Below are positions 17,366 to 24,779 of a stretch of 64,000 nucleotides of DNA, one piece after another. The DNA lies in the NCBI GenBank assembly GCA_012523405.1, contig JAAYIN010000072.1, positions 1 to 64,000 on the forward strand. Direction: 5' to 3'. The stretch is from Clostridiales bacterium (GTDB taxonomy: Bacteria; Bacillota; Clostridia; Christensenellales; Aristaeellaceae). Both the position numbers and the translations under genes were made by a program. Every line of letters starts with the position of its first letter. Position 1 is the stretch's first letter. The notes under the pieces were generated by a model. The model ran no database searches. It was not told where the DNA came from and saw nothing but the letters and a program-made list of their open reading frames with translations.

Positions 17366-17875
17366 ATGGACACAGTAGAATTGGTGTTTGAGTACACGCA
17401 GGCAGAATATATCAAAGCAGAAAGACAGTATTTATTCGCAAGCAAGACGATCACGAAAACAAGCATTGTAGTGATAGCGCTGTATCTGCCGTTTTCGATA
17501 TACTATCTGCTTAGCTCATCTTGTAGTGTGCTGAGCATCATTGCTTTAGCCGTTGCGTTGCTTGGGCTGCTGATGGGGTGGGGCATCTACTTTTGGCTGC
17601 CTGCATATAAGTTTCAGCAGACAGCAAAATACCACGAGGAATATCATGTAACCTTTTCACAGGATCGAATCATATTTCAAACACCAACGATTGATTCAGA
17701 TCTAAAGTGGGATATTTATTCCGAAATTTGGTCAAGCGATGATTTCTATTTCTTGATTCAAGCTCCGCGAATTTATTCCCTTATGCCCAAGCGGGCGTTT
17801 GCGAGTCCTGCCGTAAGGCAAGCCTTTGAAGAAATGGCGATATCAAATTTGAAATGCTCGATTCGTGTGCTTTAA
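17366..17875 (+). CDS. YcxB-like membrane protein
   Basis: About 169 residues from ATG 17366, with AGGTGG ahead. Two hydrophobic spans (SIVVIALYLPFSIYYLL and IIALAVALLGLLMGWGIYFWL) form a hairpin, followed by a soluble domain with YHVTFSQDRIIFQTPTIDSDLKWDIYSEIW. That layout, with the W-x-x-I/Y motif and a late FYFLI, fits the YcxB-like family of Firmicutes. Function is unknown. It stands alone between the suf operator and a bidirectional terminator. Confidence 0.65.
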   Translation: MDTVELVFEYTQAEYIKAERQYLFASKTITKTSIVVIALYLPFSIYYLLSSSCSVLSIIALAVALLGLLMGWGIYFWLPAYKFQQTAKYHEEYHVTFSQDRIIFQTPTIDSDLKWDIYSEIWSSDDFYFLIQAPRIYSLMPKRAFASPAVRQAFEEMAISNLKCSIRVL

Positions 17876-17890
17876 ACGATGATACAATGC

Positions 17891-17932
17891 AAAAACACCG
17901 AGTACCGCTGAAAATTGCGGTGCTCGGTGTTT
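17891..17932. terminator. Bidirectional terminator
   Basis: AAACACCGAGTACCGC and GCGGTGCTCGGTGTTT form a 16-bp stem (one mismatch) with A-rich and T-rich flanks. It separates the convergent YcxB-like and DUF134/NifX genes. Confidence 0.85.
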
Positions 17933-17950
17933 ATCATTTGCGTTGCCAGA

Positions 17951-18703
17951 TTAGCAGTGGTCGTGATGGTGATCTGCACATGATGAGCCATCTGCATGGC
18001 TATGGTGATTGCACATCACGTTTGCATTGTAATCCAAAGTGCCTGCCAAGAATGCCTGCACCAATGGGTCTGTATCTCCCTGCGTGCCGCCATAGACATC
18101 AATGCCCGCTTTGGCTAGCGCGTCCTTTGCGCCTTGACCGATGCCGCCGCAGATAAGGGCTGTGACTTCCCATGACCGCAGCATCCCCGCCAGCTCGCCA
18201 TGACCCTTTCCATTTGAGGATAAAACTACGCTGGAAGCGATTTTGCCATCCTCAATGGCATATACCTTGAACTGCTCTGTTTTGCCGAAATGTTGAAATA
18301 CTTTTCCGTTTTCATAAGTGACTGCGATTTTCATTGGACCATTCCTCCTGATTTTGATTTCCTGTGCATGGCATTTGCCCGCGCAGCGATTTAAGCCATG
18401 ACAGTATTGTCGATGCTCGCAAAGTCGGTATTCCCCGCCGCCAATCGAAAGTGTCAGCCCCTCCACAATGCACTGTGCGATTTTCCGCCGTGCACTGGCG
18501 TAGGTGGCTTGAGCGGTTGTTCTGGCCACTTCCATTTGATCGGCGCATTTCTCCTGCGTATAGCCCTCAAGGTCAATCAGGCGAATGGTCTCATATTCGT
18601 CAATTGTCATGGGCATGACACCCTGTCGGCATCCGTTTTCAGGACCAAATTCGTTGCACGTTGGCATGGTGCAAACCCTGCGCCATTTTCTTGGACGTGG
18701 CAT
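17951..18703 (-). CDS. DUF134 DNA-binding protein fused to a NifX/NifB-like cofactor-binding domain
   Basis: About 250 residues from ATG 18703 with AAGGAGGT ahead. The N-terminal MPRPRKWRRVC is the DUF134 start, followed by a sigma-region-4-like helix-turn-helix (MTIDEYETIRLIDLEGYTQEKCADQMEVARTTAQ). The second half (KIAVTYENGKVFQHFGKTEQFKVY ... ICGGIGQGAKDAL) is the dinitrogenase iron-molybdenum cofactor-binding fold. The tail CNHHSHADGSSCADHHHDHC is rich in His and Cys and should bind metal. Such fusions occur in anaerobes next to Mrp-type Fe-S proteins; here the gene is alone. It may regulate itself through the palindromes upstream. Confidence 0.85.
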   Translation of the reverse strand: MPRPRKWRRVCTMPTCNEFGPENGCRQGVMPMTIDEYETIRLIDLEGYTQEKCADQMEVARTTAQATYASARRKIAQCIVEGLTLSIGGGEYRLCEHRQYCHGLNRCAGKCHAQEIKIRRNGPMKIAVTYENGKVFQHFGKTEQFKVYAIEDGKIASSVVLSSNGKGHGELAGMLRSWEVTALICGGIGQGAKDALAKAGIDVYGGTQGDTDPLVQAFLAGTLDYNANVMCNHHSHADGSSCADHHHDHC

Positions 18704-18725
18704 GGCAGTACCTCCTTCGCGGTTA

Positions 18726-18768
18726 TTGACATATGTCAATTATAAAACTGTATCTGGCATATGTCAAT
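18726..18768 (-). promoter_or_regulatory. Consensus promoter with two palindromic operator sites
   Basis: On the reverse strand TTGACA (18762-18767), 17 bp and TATAAT (18739-18744) match the sigma-A consensus exactly. The perfect palindrome TTGACATATGTCAA (18726-18739) spans the start point, and a near copy (TTGACATATGCC, 18756-18767) covers the -35 box. Their centres are about three helical turns apart, so a dimer pair or tetramer could bind and repress. Confidence 0.8.
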
Positions 18769-18973
18769 AACTTAAATTGCATCATTTGAAATGAATGAGC
18801 AAGTCTTTACTTTCCGCCCGCGCTGCGCTAGGGCTTGAACGGAAATCTGGTCATAGTCCATTTTTCAGATCATGGCGGTAAAGGCACTGCGGATGGCGGC
18901 TAGTGCGTCATCGGTTTAGCAGGAGTTATGATGATTCTATGGTGAAACCCAAGAGAAGAGAGGGAATTATTAG

Positions 18974-19002
18974 TTGAATTGTGTAATGTTATGTAATATA
19001 AT
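18974..19002 (+). promoter_or_regulatory. Retron RNA promoter
   Basis: TTGAAT (18974-18979), 17 bp, TATAAT (18997-19002). Transcription should begin near 19009, immediately at the 5' arm of the retron RNA's end-pairing repeat. Confidence 0.75.
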
Positions 19003-19003
19003 C

Positions 19004-19143
19004 AGAGGTAAGCGTGTGGCAAGATTTTGTACTTGTGTTTCGCAAGTGTTGATAAAAATGGTTGGGGGAATTGCCTAAATCAAATGCCGCTGACGATCAA
19101 ACAAAACTAAATGCTTCGGCATAATGAGTTGCCACACGCCTCT
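19004..19143 (+). ncRNA. Candidate retron msr/msd RNA
   Basis: The end repeats are CGTGTGGCAA (19013-19022) and TTGCCACACG (19129-19138), as expected for the a1/a2 stem that frames a retron RNA. AGAGG and CCTCT extend it across a 4-base bulge. Inside, ACTTGTG-TTT-CGCAAGT (19031-19047) is a 7-bp msr-like hairpin. In the second half ATGCCG (19084-19089) can pair with CGGCAT (19117-19122), a candidate msd stem. The RNA ends about 20 bases before the reverse transcriptase start. The branching guanosine and the exact msd limits cannot be fixed from sequence alone. Confidence 0.75.
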
Positions 19144-19162
19144 TTCTTTTTGAGGTGACATC

Positions 19163-20872
19163 ATGGGAAATTTCAAGGACATAGCAACGCGGAATGAACT
19201 AGCGGATTTTTTGGGGTTTCCAAGGCGAAAACTCAGTTATATTTTATATGTTAAAAGCACAGATGCATATTATCAATCATTTACAATACCAAAGAAAAGT
19301 GGTGGTGAGCGCTGTATCAACGCTCCTACCGGTGATTTGAAGGATATTCAGAAGAAGTTGGCAATGGCTTTATGGAAGCATCAATTGGATATTCGGACAA
19401 GCAGAAATATTCGTACAAACATATCTCATGCATTTGAAAAAGGCAAGGGAATTATTTCGAATGCGCAAATTCATAGAAACAAAAGATATGTACTGAATCT
19501 TGACCTGAAGAATTTTTTTAGCAGCTTTCATTTTGGCAGAGTGAAGGGTTATTTTGAGAAAAACAGAGACTTTGAGCTGCCAAACCAGGTGGCTACTGTG
19601 ATTGCACAGTTGACTTGTTTCCAAGGATGCTTGCCTCAAGGTGCACCCACTTCGCCAATCATCACCAATATGATATGCCAAATACTGGACATGAAGCTCT
19701 TGCGGATAGCCAAAAGGTATAAGCTTGATTATTCCAGATACGCGGATGATTTAACTTTTTCTACTAACAACAGGGCATTCTTAGGCATGCAATCCGAATT
19801 TTATGAAGACGTAGCAAAGGAAGTTACGAGTGCAGGATTTACTATCAATGAGAAGAAAACAAGATTGCAATATAAGGATTCCAAGCAGGTTGTGACAGGA
19901 TTGATCGTTAATAAAAAACTGAATGTTGATCGTATATATGCTCGAAAAACAAAGGCAATGGCGCATACCCTTTACACAAACGGTGAGTATACAATAGATG
20001 GAAAAATCGGAACGCTGAAACAGCTGGAGGGTCGGTTCGCATTTATCAATCAGCTTGACAAATATAACAATAAGCGGGATGGAAAAGGAGAACATAAAGG
20101 GTGGAATCTTAACAGCAGGGAAAAACAATATCAGAAGTTTTTGTTCTATAAATATTTCTTTTCCAATAGCAAACCGATTATAGTAACGGAAGGAAAAACA
20201 GACGTAGTCTATATGAAAGCAGCGCTCAGGAAGCTCCATGCCGAATATCCTTGTCTGATTGAAAGAAAACCTGATGGTACATTTGAGTATCATGTATCAT
20301 TTTTAAAAAGGTCAAAAAGATTGTCTTATTTCCTTCATATTTCTCAAGATGGTGCAGATACAATGAAGAATCTTTTCAACTTTTTTTCCCCGACGAGTGA
20401 CAATAAGAGAGTATATCCGGATTACTTGACGTATTTTATGAAGGCTGGCAATTGCTCTGCCCAAAATCCTGTTATTCTTGTTTTTGATAATGAGCTTTCA
20501 AGCAAGAATAAACCTATTAAAAAATTCTCTGATCATGTAAAGCTTGATGATGTGAGGAGAGAAACTCTGAAGCGAATACTGCATTTGAAGCTCATTGACA
20601 AAGGAAATCTATATCTTTTGACAAACCCGTTGGTTGACGGGAAAGACGAATGCGAAATAGAGGATTTGTTCGATGAGAACACTCTGTCACAAGTGATAGA
20701 TGGCAGAACGTTTTCGCGTGATATAAAAAAAGGCGATACTCAGCATTATGGGAAAGAAACATTCTCCATGTTCGTTTCTCGTAATCACATGAATATAGAT
20801 TTCAGCAGGTTTAGAGAAATGCTGAATATACTCAATGAGATCATCGGGCTTTATCACAAACCAGAGGTTTAA
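19163..20872 (+). CDS. Retron reverse transcriptase fused to a TOPRIM domain
   Basis: 569 residues, ATG preceded by GAGGTGA. Retron-specific marks are present: region X NAQIH (residues 100-104, NAxxH), catalytic YADD (193-196) and VTG (244-246) before the thumb. LPQGAPTSPIITN is motif 4. From about residue 335 a second domain begins with KPIIVTEGKTD (Glu343), followed by VILVFDNE (442-444), the TOPRIM glutamate and acidic pair, here D-N-E rather than D-x-D. A fused C-terminal TOPRIM domain and this length match retron Ec67 (Eco2), where it acts as the toxic effector against phage. The gene is AT-rich compared with its neighbours, which suggests recent gain. No phage or integrase genes flank it. 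Confidence 0.93.
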   Translation: MGNFKDIATRNELADFLGFPRRKLSYILYVKSTDAYYQSFTIPKKSGGERCINAPTGDLKDIQKKLAMALWKHQLDIRTSRNIRTNISHAFEKGKGIISNAQIHRNKRYVLNLDLKNFFSSFHFGRVKGYFEKNRDFELPNQVATVIAQLTCFQGCLPQGAPTSPIITNMICQILDMKLLRIAKRYKLDYSRYADDLTFSTNNRAFLGMQSEFYEDVAKEVTSAGFTINEKKTRLQYKDSKQVVTGLIVNKKLNVDRIYARKTKAMAHTLYTNGEYTIDGKIGTLKQLEGRFAFINQLDKYNNKRDGKGEHKGWNLNSREKQYQKFLFYKYFFSNSKPIIVTEGKTDVVYMKAALRKLHAEYPCLIERKPDGTFEYHVSFLKRSKRLSYFLHISQDGADTMKNLFNFFSPTSDNKRVYPDYLTYFMKAGNCSAQNPVILVFDNELSSKNKPIKKFSDHVKLDDVRRETLKRILHLKLIDKGNLYLLTNPLVDGKDECEIEDLFDENTLSQVIDGRTFSRDIKKGDTQHYGKETFSMFVSRNHMNIDFSRFREMLNILNEIIGLYHKPEV

Positions 20873-20987
20873 TTCAAAAGCGAAGTAGTTGCTTGATGGC
20901 ATTGATGGAGCAACAGCTTGAGCTCAAGATTGATATGTTTTGCATGGTTGGATTTTCATTTGCCTATCGTTTCCGCTAAAATATCGC

Positions 20988-21026
20988 TTGACAAACTGGA
21001 TTCAATTGCGTACAATCTAATTGTAC
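20988..21026 (+). promoter_or_regulatory. Promoter and OhrR-type operator of the peroxidase operon
   Basis: TTGACA (20988-20993), 17 bp, TACAAT (21011-21016). The inverted repeat GTACAAT-CTA-ATTGTAC (21010-21026) covers the -10 box and resembles known OhrR sites (TACAATT/AATTGTA). The last gene of the operon encodes an OhrR homologue. Confidence 0.82.
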
Positions 21027-21055
21027 AAAATCAAACGACTGTGGAGGATAATAAT

Positions 21056-21529
21056 ATGAAGATTTATGATTACGTGGTCAAGGACAATAAGGGCGCAGAT
21101 GTGTCGATGGCGGACTACCGCGATAAGGTGCTGCTGGTTGTAAACACTGCAACGGGCTGCGGCTTTACCCCGCAGTACGAGGGTCTTGAAGCATTGCAGG
21201 AGAAGTATCAGGCGCAGGGGTTTGAGATTTTAGACTTCCCATGCAACCAATTTGGGCATCAAGCACCTGGTACGAGCGACGAGATTTCCAGCTTTTGCAG
21301 CCTGAATTATCACACGACATTCAAGCAGTTTGCAAAAATCGATGTGAATGGCAAGGACGAAGAGCCGCTGTTCACCTACCTCAAGTCGCAAAAGGGCGGC
21401 GCAATTGGCAGCAATATTAAATGGAATTTCACCAAGTTCCTTGTGGATCGAAGCGGCGCGGTCATCGACCGTTTTGCGCCCACCACCACACCTGAAAAGA
21501 TGGACGAAGCGATCGCTAAAGTGCTATAA
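21056..21529 (+). CDS. Glutathione peroxidase-family thiol peroxidase
   Basis: 157 residues from ATG 21056 (GGAGG ahead). The family order is clear: NTATGCGFTPQYEGLEALQEKY with the peroxidatic Cys in the selenocysteine position, DFPCNQFGHQAPG with the second Cys, and a late KWNFTKFLVDR. The Cys form probably takes electrons from thioredoxin rather than glutathione. It reduces hydrogen and organic peroxides in the cytoplasm. It is first in an operon with a flavodoxin and an OhrR regulator, under an OhrR-type operator, so it should be induced by organic peroxides. Confidence 0.93.
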   Translation: MKIYDYVVKDNKGADVSMADYRDKVLLVVNTATGCGFTPQYEGLEALQEKYQAQGFEILDFPCNQFGHQAPGTSDEISSFCSLNYHTTFKQFAKIDVNGKDEEPLFTYLKSQKGGAIGSNIKWNFTKFLVDRSGAVIDRFAPTTTPEKMDEAIAKVL

Positions 21530-21565
21530 TCAACCTGGAAGATACAAAAAGATGGAGGAATCGCA

Positions 21566-21973
21566 ATGAAAATTGCTATCAGATATTATTCAAAAGGCGG
21601 AAACACGCAAAAGCTTGCAAACGCACTGTCAAGTGAGCTAGGCGTTCCCGCACTCACGGTGGATCAAGGCCTCAAGGAGGATGTGGACATCCTGTTTTTG
21701 GGCAGTGCGGTCTACGCATTTGACGCAGACCCGCAGGTGAAGGAATTCGTTAAGAATCTGGATGTGAAGGTCGGCAAAATCGTGAACTTCAGCACCACTG
21801 CGATGGTGAAGTCCACATATGAGCAGGTCAAAAAGCTCGCTGACCAGAAAAATATCCCCATGAGCGAGCAGGAGTTTTACTGCAAGGGCGCGTTTGGCAT
21901 TTTCCATAAGGGCAAGCCCAACGATGAGGATCTCAAGCGGGTCAAAGCATTCGCCAGAAGCGTTGTCAAATAA
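21566..21973 (+). CDS. Flavodoxin-like protein
   Basis: 135 residues; GGAGG ahead. The FMN phosphate loop is YYSKGGNTQKLA at the N-terminus. DVDILFLGSAVYAFDADPQVKEFV follows, then VNFSTTAMVKST. It is a short-chain flavodoxin and carries electrons by a bound flavin. Placed between the peroxidase and ohrR, it may support peroxide reduction or repair. Confidence 0.87.
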   Translation: MKIAIRYYSKGGNTQKLANALSSELGVPALTVDQGLKEDVDILFLGSAVYAFDADPQVKEFVKNLDVKVGKIVNFSTTAMVKSTYEQVKKLADQKNIPMSEQEFYCKGAFGIFHKGKPNDEDLKRVKAFARSVVK

Positions 21974-22017
21974 TCAGGCACGCGCTCATTAGCAAACAAA
22001 GGAATGGTTTGTAAACG

Positions 22018-22455
22018 ATGAATGATCTATACGACGTGCTCAAAATCGAAAATCAGGTCTGCTTCCCGCTGTACGCCGCTGCTAAAGAGGTGGTCAAGCA
22101 ATACCAGCCCTACCTTGACCCATTGGATTTGACCTATACGCAGTACATCACGATGATGGTCTTGTGGGAGCGCAAAGAAGTGACGATGAAGGATTTGGGC
22201 AGCATACTGTATCTGGATTCAGGCACGCTCACCCCGCTTCTCAAAAAGATGGAAGCGAAGGGCTTTGTGCAGCGCAAGCGTTCCAAGGCGGATGAGCGCA
22301 CCCTCAACGTCGTGCTCACGGAGGCGGGTGAAGCGCTCAAGGAGCGCGCTGTTTCCATCCCCATGCAGATTGGCAAATGCGTGAACCTCACGCAGGAGGA
22401 AGGCATCCAGCTATACGGGCTTTTGCATAAGGTGCTGGCGGGGATGAGGAAGTAA
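22018..22455 (+). CDS. ohrR: OhrR-family organic peroxide sensor repressor
   Basis: 145 residues. The N-terminus LKIENQVCFPLYAAAKEV contains the redox-sensing Cys15 exactly as in Bacillus OhrR, and LYLDSGTLTPLLKKMEAKGFVQRKRSKADERTLNVVLTEAG is the winged helix. A second cysteine, Cys121, lies near the C-terminus as in two-Cys OhrR proteins, so oxidation may give an intersubunit disulfide. It closes the peroxidase-flavodoxin operon and should repress it by binding at 21010-21026. A terminator follows at once. Confidence 0.9.
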   Translation: MNDLYDVLKIENQVCFPLYAAAKEVVKQYQPYLDPLDLTYTQYITMMVLWERKEVTMKDLGSILYLDSGTLTPLLKKMEAKGFVQRKRSKADERTLNVVLTEAGEALKERAVSIPMQIGKCVNLTQEEGIQLYGLLHKVLAGMRK

Positions 22456-22461
22456 TGATAG

Positions 22462-22493
22462 GCAGGTTGATCATGTGTCAGCCTGCTTTTTTG
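22462..22493 (+). terminator. Terminator of the ohrR operon
   Basis: GCAGGTTGA pairs with TCAGCCTGC (one G-T pair) and is followed by TTTTTT. Confidence 0.85.
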
Positions 22494-22602
22494 TTGTTAC
22501 ATTTTCCCATTGATTTACGCCCCTTAAAGCCCTAGTCAATGATAATAATGTATGGTATATTGATTTATGGATCACCAAAAATAGGGCATGGGGGTAAATA
22601 CT

Positions 22603-23283
22603 ATGAAGAATATGAAGGCTTATATTGCGGAACTCATCGGGACTGCGATCTTGGTATTCATGGGCTGCGGAAGTGCAATGGTGCTTGGATGCGACGTGTC
22701 AGGCGGGCATTTGGCGGTTGCACTGGCGTTCGGTTTATCCATTGTAGCGACGGCATATGTGATTGGCGGCATTTCAGGATGCCATATCAATCCGGCGGTG
22801 TCATTTGCTATGTTCCTCTCCAAGAAACTCAGCGCGATGGATTTTGGCGGTTATGTGATCGCTCAGGTCGTTGGCGGGATTGTGGGTGCAGGCTTGCTGC
22901 GGATGCTCACAGGCTTTGGCGTAGCTGACCTGACGGGCGCGCTGGGCTCCAATGGCGTAGCCAATGCAGGCGGTATTGGCGGCGCATTGTTTGTGGAGAT
23001 CATACTGACATTCATCTTTGTGCTGACCATTTTGGGCGTCACATCGGATGACTCCAAGGGCGCGCAGGCAGGGCTTGTGATCGGTCTGACGCTGGCATTC
23101 GTTCATATCGTGGGCATTCCGCTGACAGGCACATCCGTGAACCCAGCTCGCAGCATTGGTCCTGCTTTGTTTGCAGGCGGCAGCGCACTGGCGGAGGTAT
23201 GGGTGTTCATCGCGGGTCCGCTGGTTGGCGCAGCGCTTGCGGCACTGCTCTTCTCCTATCTCAAATCAAAGAAGAATGCCTGA
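22603..23283 (+). CDS. aqpZ: Aquaporin Z-like water channel
   Basis: 226 residues from ATG 22603, with GGGGGT ahead. Six membrane spans and both NPA boxes are present (GCHINPAVSFAMF and GTSVNPARSIGPALF). HIVGIPLTGTSVNPARS carries the His and Arg of the AqpZ selectivity filter, which argues for water rather than glycerol. It is a single-gene unit with its own terminator. Its role would be osmotic adjustment. Confidence 0.9.
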   Translation: MKNMKAYIAELIGTAILVFMGCGSAMVLGCDVSGGHLAVALAFGLSIVATAYVIGGISGCHINPAVSFAMFLSKKLSAMDFGGYVIAQVVGGIVGAGLLRMLTGFGVADLTGALGSNGVANAGGIGGALFVEIILTFIFVLTILGVTSDDSKGAQAGLVIGLTLAFVHIVGIPLTGTSVNPARSIGPALFAGGSALAEVWVFIAGPLVGAALAALLFSYLKSKKNA

Positions 23284-23303
23284 TAAAATATAAGCATTCA
23301 CTG

Positions 23304-23341
23304 AAAGCAGCAGGCTGACATTCATCAACCTGCTGCTTTTG
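23304..23341 (+). terminator. Terminator of the aquaporin gene
   Basis: AAAGCAGCAGG and CCTGCTGCTTT form an 11-bp stem followed by Ts. Confidence 0.85.
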
Positions 23342-23390
23342 ATTGTCCCGAAAAACGGGATTTCTTGGACTTTTACATGTAATATTTGCA

Positions 23391-23445
23391 TAAACCGTTG
23401 ATTTTCAATGGTTTATTTGCGAAGTTCTCAAGAACATGCTACAAT
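23391..23445 (+). promoter_or_regulatory. Promoter with inverted repeats upstream of the 23635 gene
   Basis: TTGCGA (23417-23422), 17 bp, TACAAT (23440-23445). GTTCT-CA-AGAAC lies inside the spacer, and TAAACCGTTGA/TCAATGGTTTA (23391-23415) forms an 11-bp imperfect hairpin just upstream. These could be regulator sites. The ~190 bases between this promoter and the gene show no other gene. Confidence 0.5.
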
Positions 23446-23634
23446 TAGTATATCAAATCATTCCATGACCGATGTGATGCGCTAAAAGCACAGCTGTATG
23501 ATGACGCAAATCAGCAACGATGACGGAGATTGATCTCAATGTATAAGGCATCATTGAACCGAATGATGACCTTGCGTTGCATAATACGTATCTACGACAA
23601 AGGTGAGAAATGCAGATGAAGATAAGGAGTATAT

Positions 23635-24693
23635 GTGAAGATGGATTTAAAAAATCAGCTAGTAACGCATAAGGCATTTGGTGAAGGTAAAGTTGTGACG
23701 CATCGTGAGAATTATCTCACGATTTCTTTTAAAGTAGGAAAAAAGGAGTTTGTGTTTCCGGACGCTTTCAAGAGTTTTTTGAAAGTAAGTGATACACAGC
23801 TCGCTTCCCAGATCGATGTGATGATCAAGGAAGAGGACGAAAAAGCACGCGTTCAGCTGGAACTGCAGCGCAGACGCAAGTTTGAAGAGCTGGAAAACAG
23901 CATCATCGAAGCGAAGGCGAAGAAGGACCGTGCGAGGGTGAAGGTATTGCCGCGCGCGAATATTGCCTTCAAATGCAACTTATGCGATGGCGATAAATCC
24001 GATCAGCGCGTTGGGTTTGCAGGCGTATGCAGCGATGCTACGATCAAAACCAACATTGAGTCGGAAAAACGAGTCTGGTGCAGCGTGGAAGAAAACCCAT
24101 GCGCACAGTATTTGGATGAAAAAATCACGCGCGAGGAGCTGGATGCCAAGCATCAGGCGGGCGAGTTTATTTGCTATGAAAGCAATATGCTCAATGACTG
24201 GTGCGCGTATGCAGGGATTGCCAGCCGCGGAATCAACAAGGGCAAGCCGATGAAGCTGGATCAAGCGCGTATGGACAGCCTTTGCGTGCTCACCACCCGC
24301 GAGCGCAAGACCAAGGAAGAGACCCGTTATATCTTCGCTGTATTTCTCGTTGGCGAGTACCACGAGGGCGATGGACAGGCGGAGGGCTTTGTGAAGGCGC
24401 AGGAAAACTACCGAATTGAGCTGACGCCGGATCAGGCGAAAGCCATGCCCTTCTGGAAATACCATGCCAATAAAAATGGCTCTGATAAAGCGGTTTGGAG
24501 CTCCGGCTTGCATCGCTACTTTGGAGATGAGCAGGCGGCGCAAATCCTGCGCGATATCGCAGCCATCATGAAGGGCACAGACAAAGAGCAGCAGGCGATT
24601 GAGCTTTACGAGCATTTCTGCAAGATCAACCGCGTGTCCCTGATCAAGCTCACCGAGCCCAAGGGCGCATTGATGCTCAGGGAGCAAAAATAA
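23635..24693 (+). CDS. Uncharacterised protein with N-terminal Tudor-like fold and Cys pair
   Basis: 352 residues. GTG 23635 is favoured because AAGGAG lies 5 bases ahead; ATG 23641 is the alternative. The first ~55 residues (LVTHKAFGEGKVVTHRENYLTISFKVGKKEFVFPDAF) resemble the small beta-barrel found at the end of UvrD-type helicases and in many Firmicute proteins. A charged helix follows (about residues 65-100), then a domain with CNLC, CYESNMLNDW and LTTRERKTKEETRYIFAVFLVGEY. I do not recognise the second domain. The gene is monocistronic. A DNA- or RNA-related role is possible but not shown. Confidence 0.6.
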   Translation: MKMDLKNQLVTHKAFGEGKVVTHRENYLTISFKVGKKEFVFPDAFKSFLKVSDTQLASQIDVMIKEEDEKARVQLELQRRRKFEELENSIIEAKAKKDRARVKVLPRANIAFKCNLCDGDKSDQRVGFAGVCSDATIKTNIESEKRVWCSVEENPCAQYLDEKITREELDAKHQAGEFICYESNMLNDWCAYAGIASRGINKGKPMKLDQARMDSLCVLTTRERKTKEETRYIFAVFLVGEYHEGDGQAEGFVKAQENYRIELTPDQAKAMPFWKYHANKNGSDKAVWSSGLHRYFGDEQAAQILRDIAAIMKGTDKEQQAIELYEHFCKINRVSLIKLTEPKGALMLREQK

Positions 24694-24779
24694 AGAGGCG
24701 TATGCTCGCATTATTGTGCATGAAATGCGAGGACAGCTTAGCCATCATTTGATACACTTTTGCTCAAGGCGCTGATGGA

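Noticed and set aside
19163-20872. Group II intron or diversity-generating retroelement RT
   Set aside because: No maturase domain, no intron RNA domains V/VI and no template/variable repeats; retron marks and a TOPRIM fusion are present instead.
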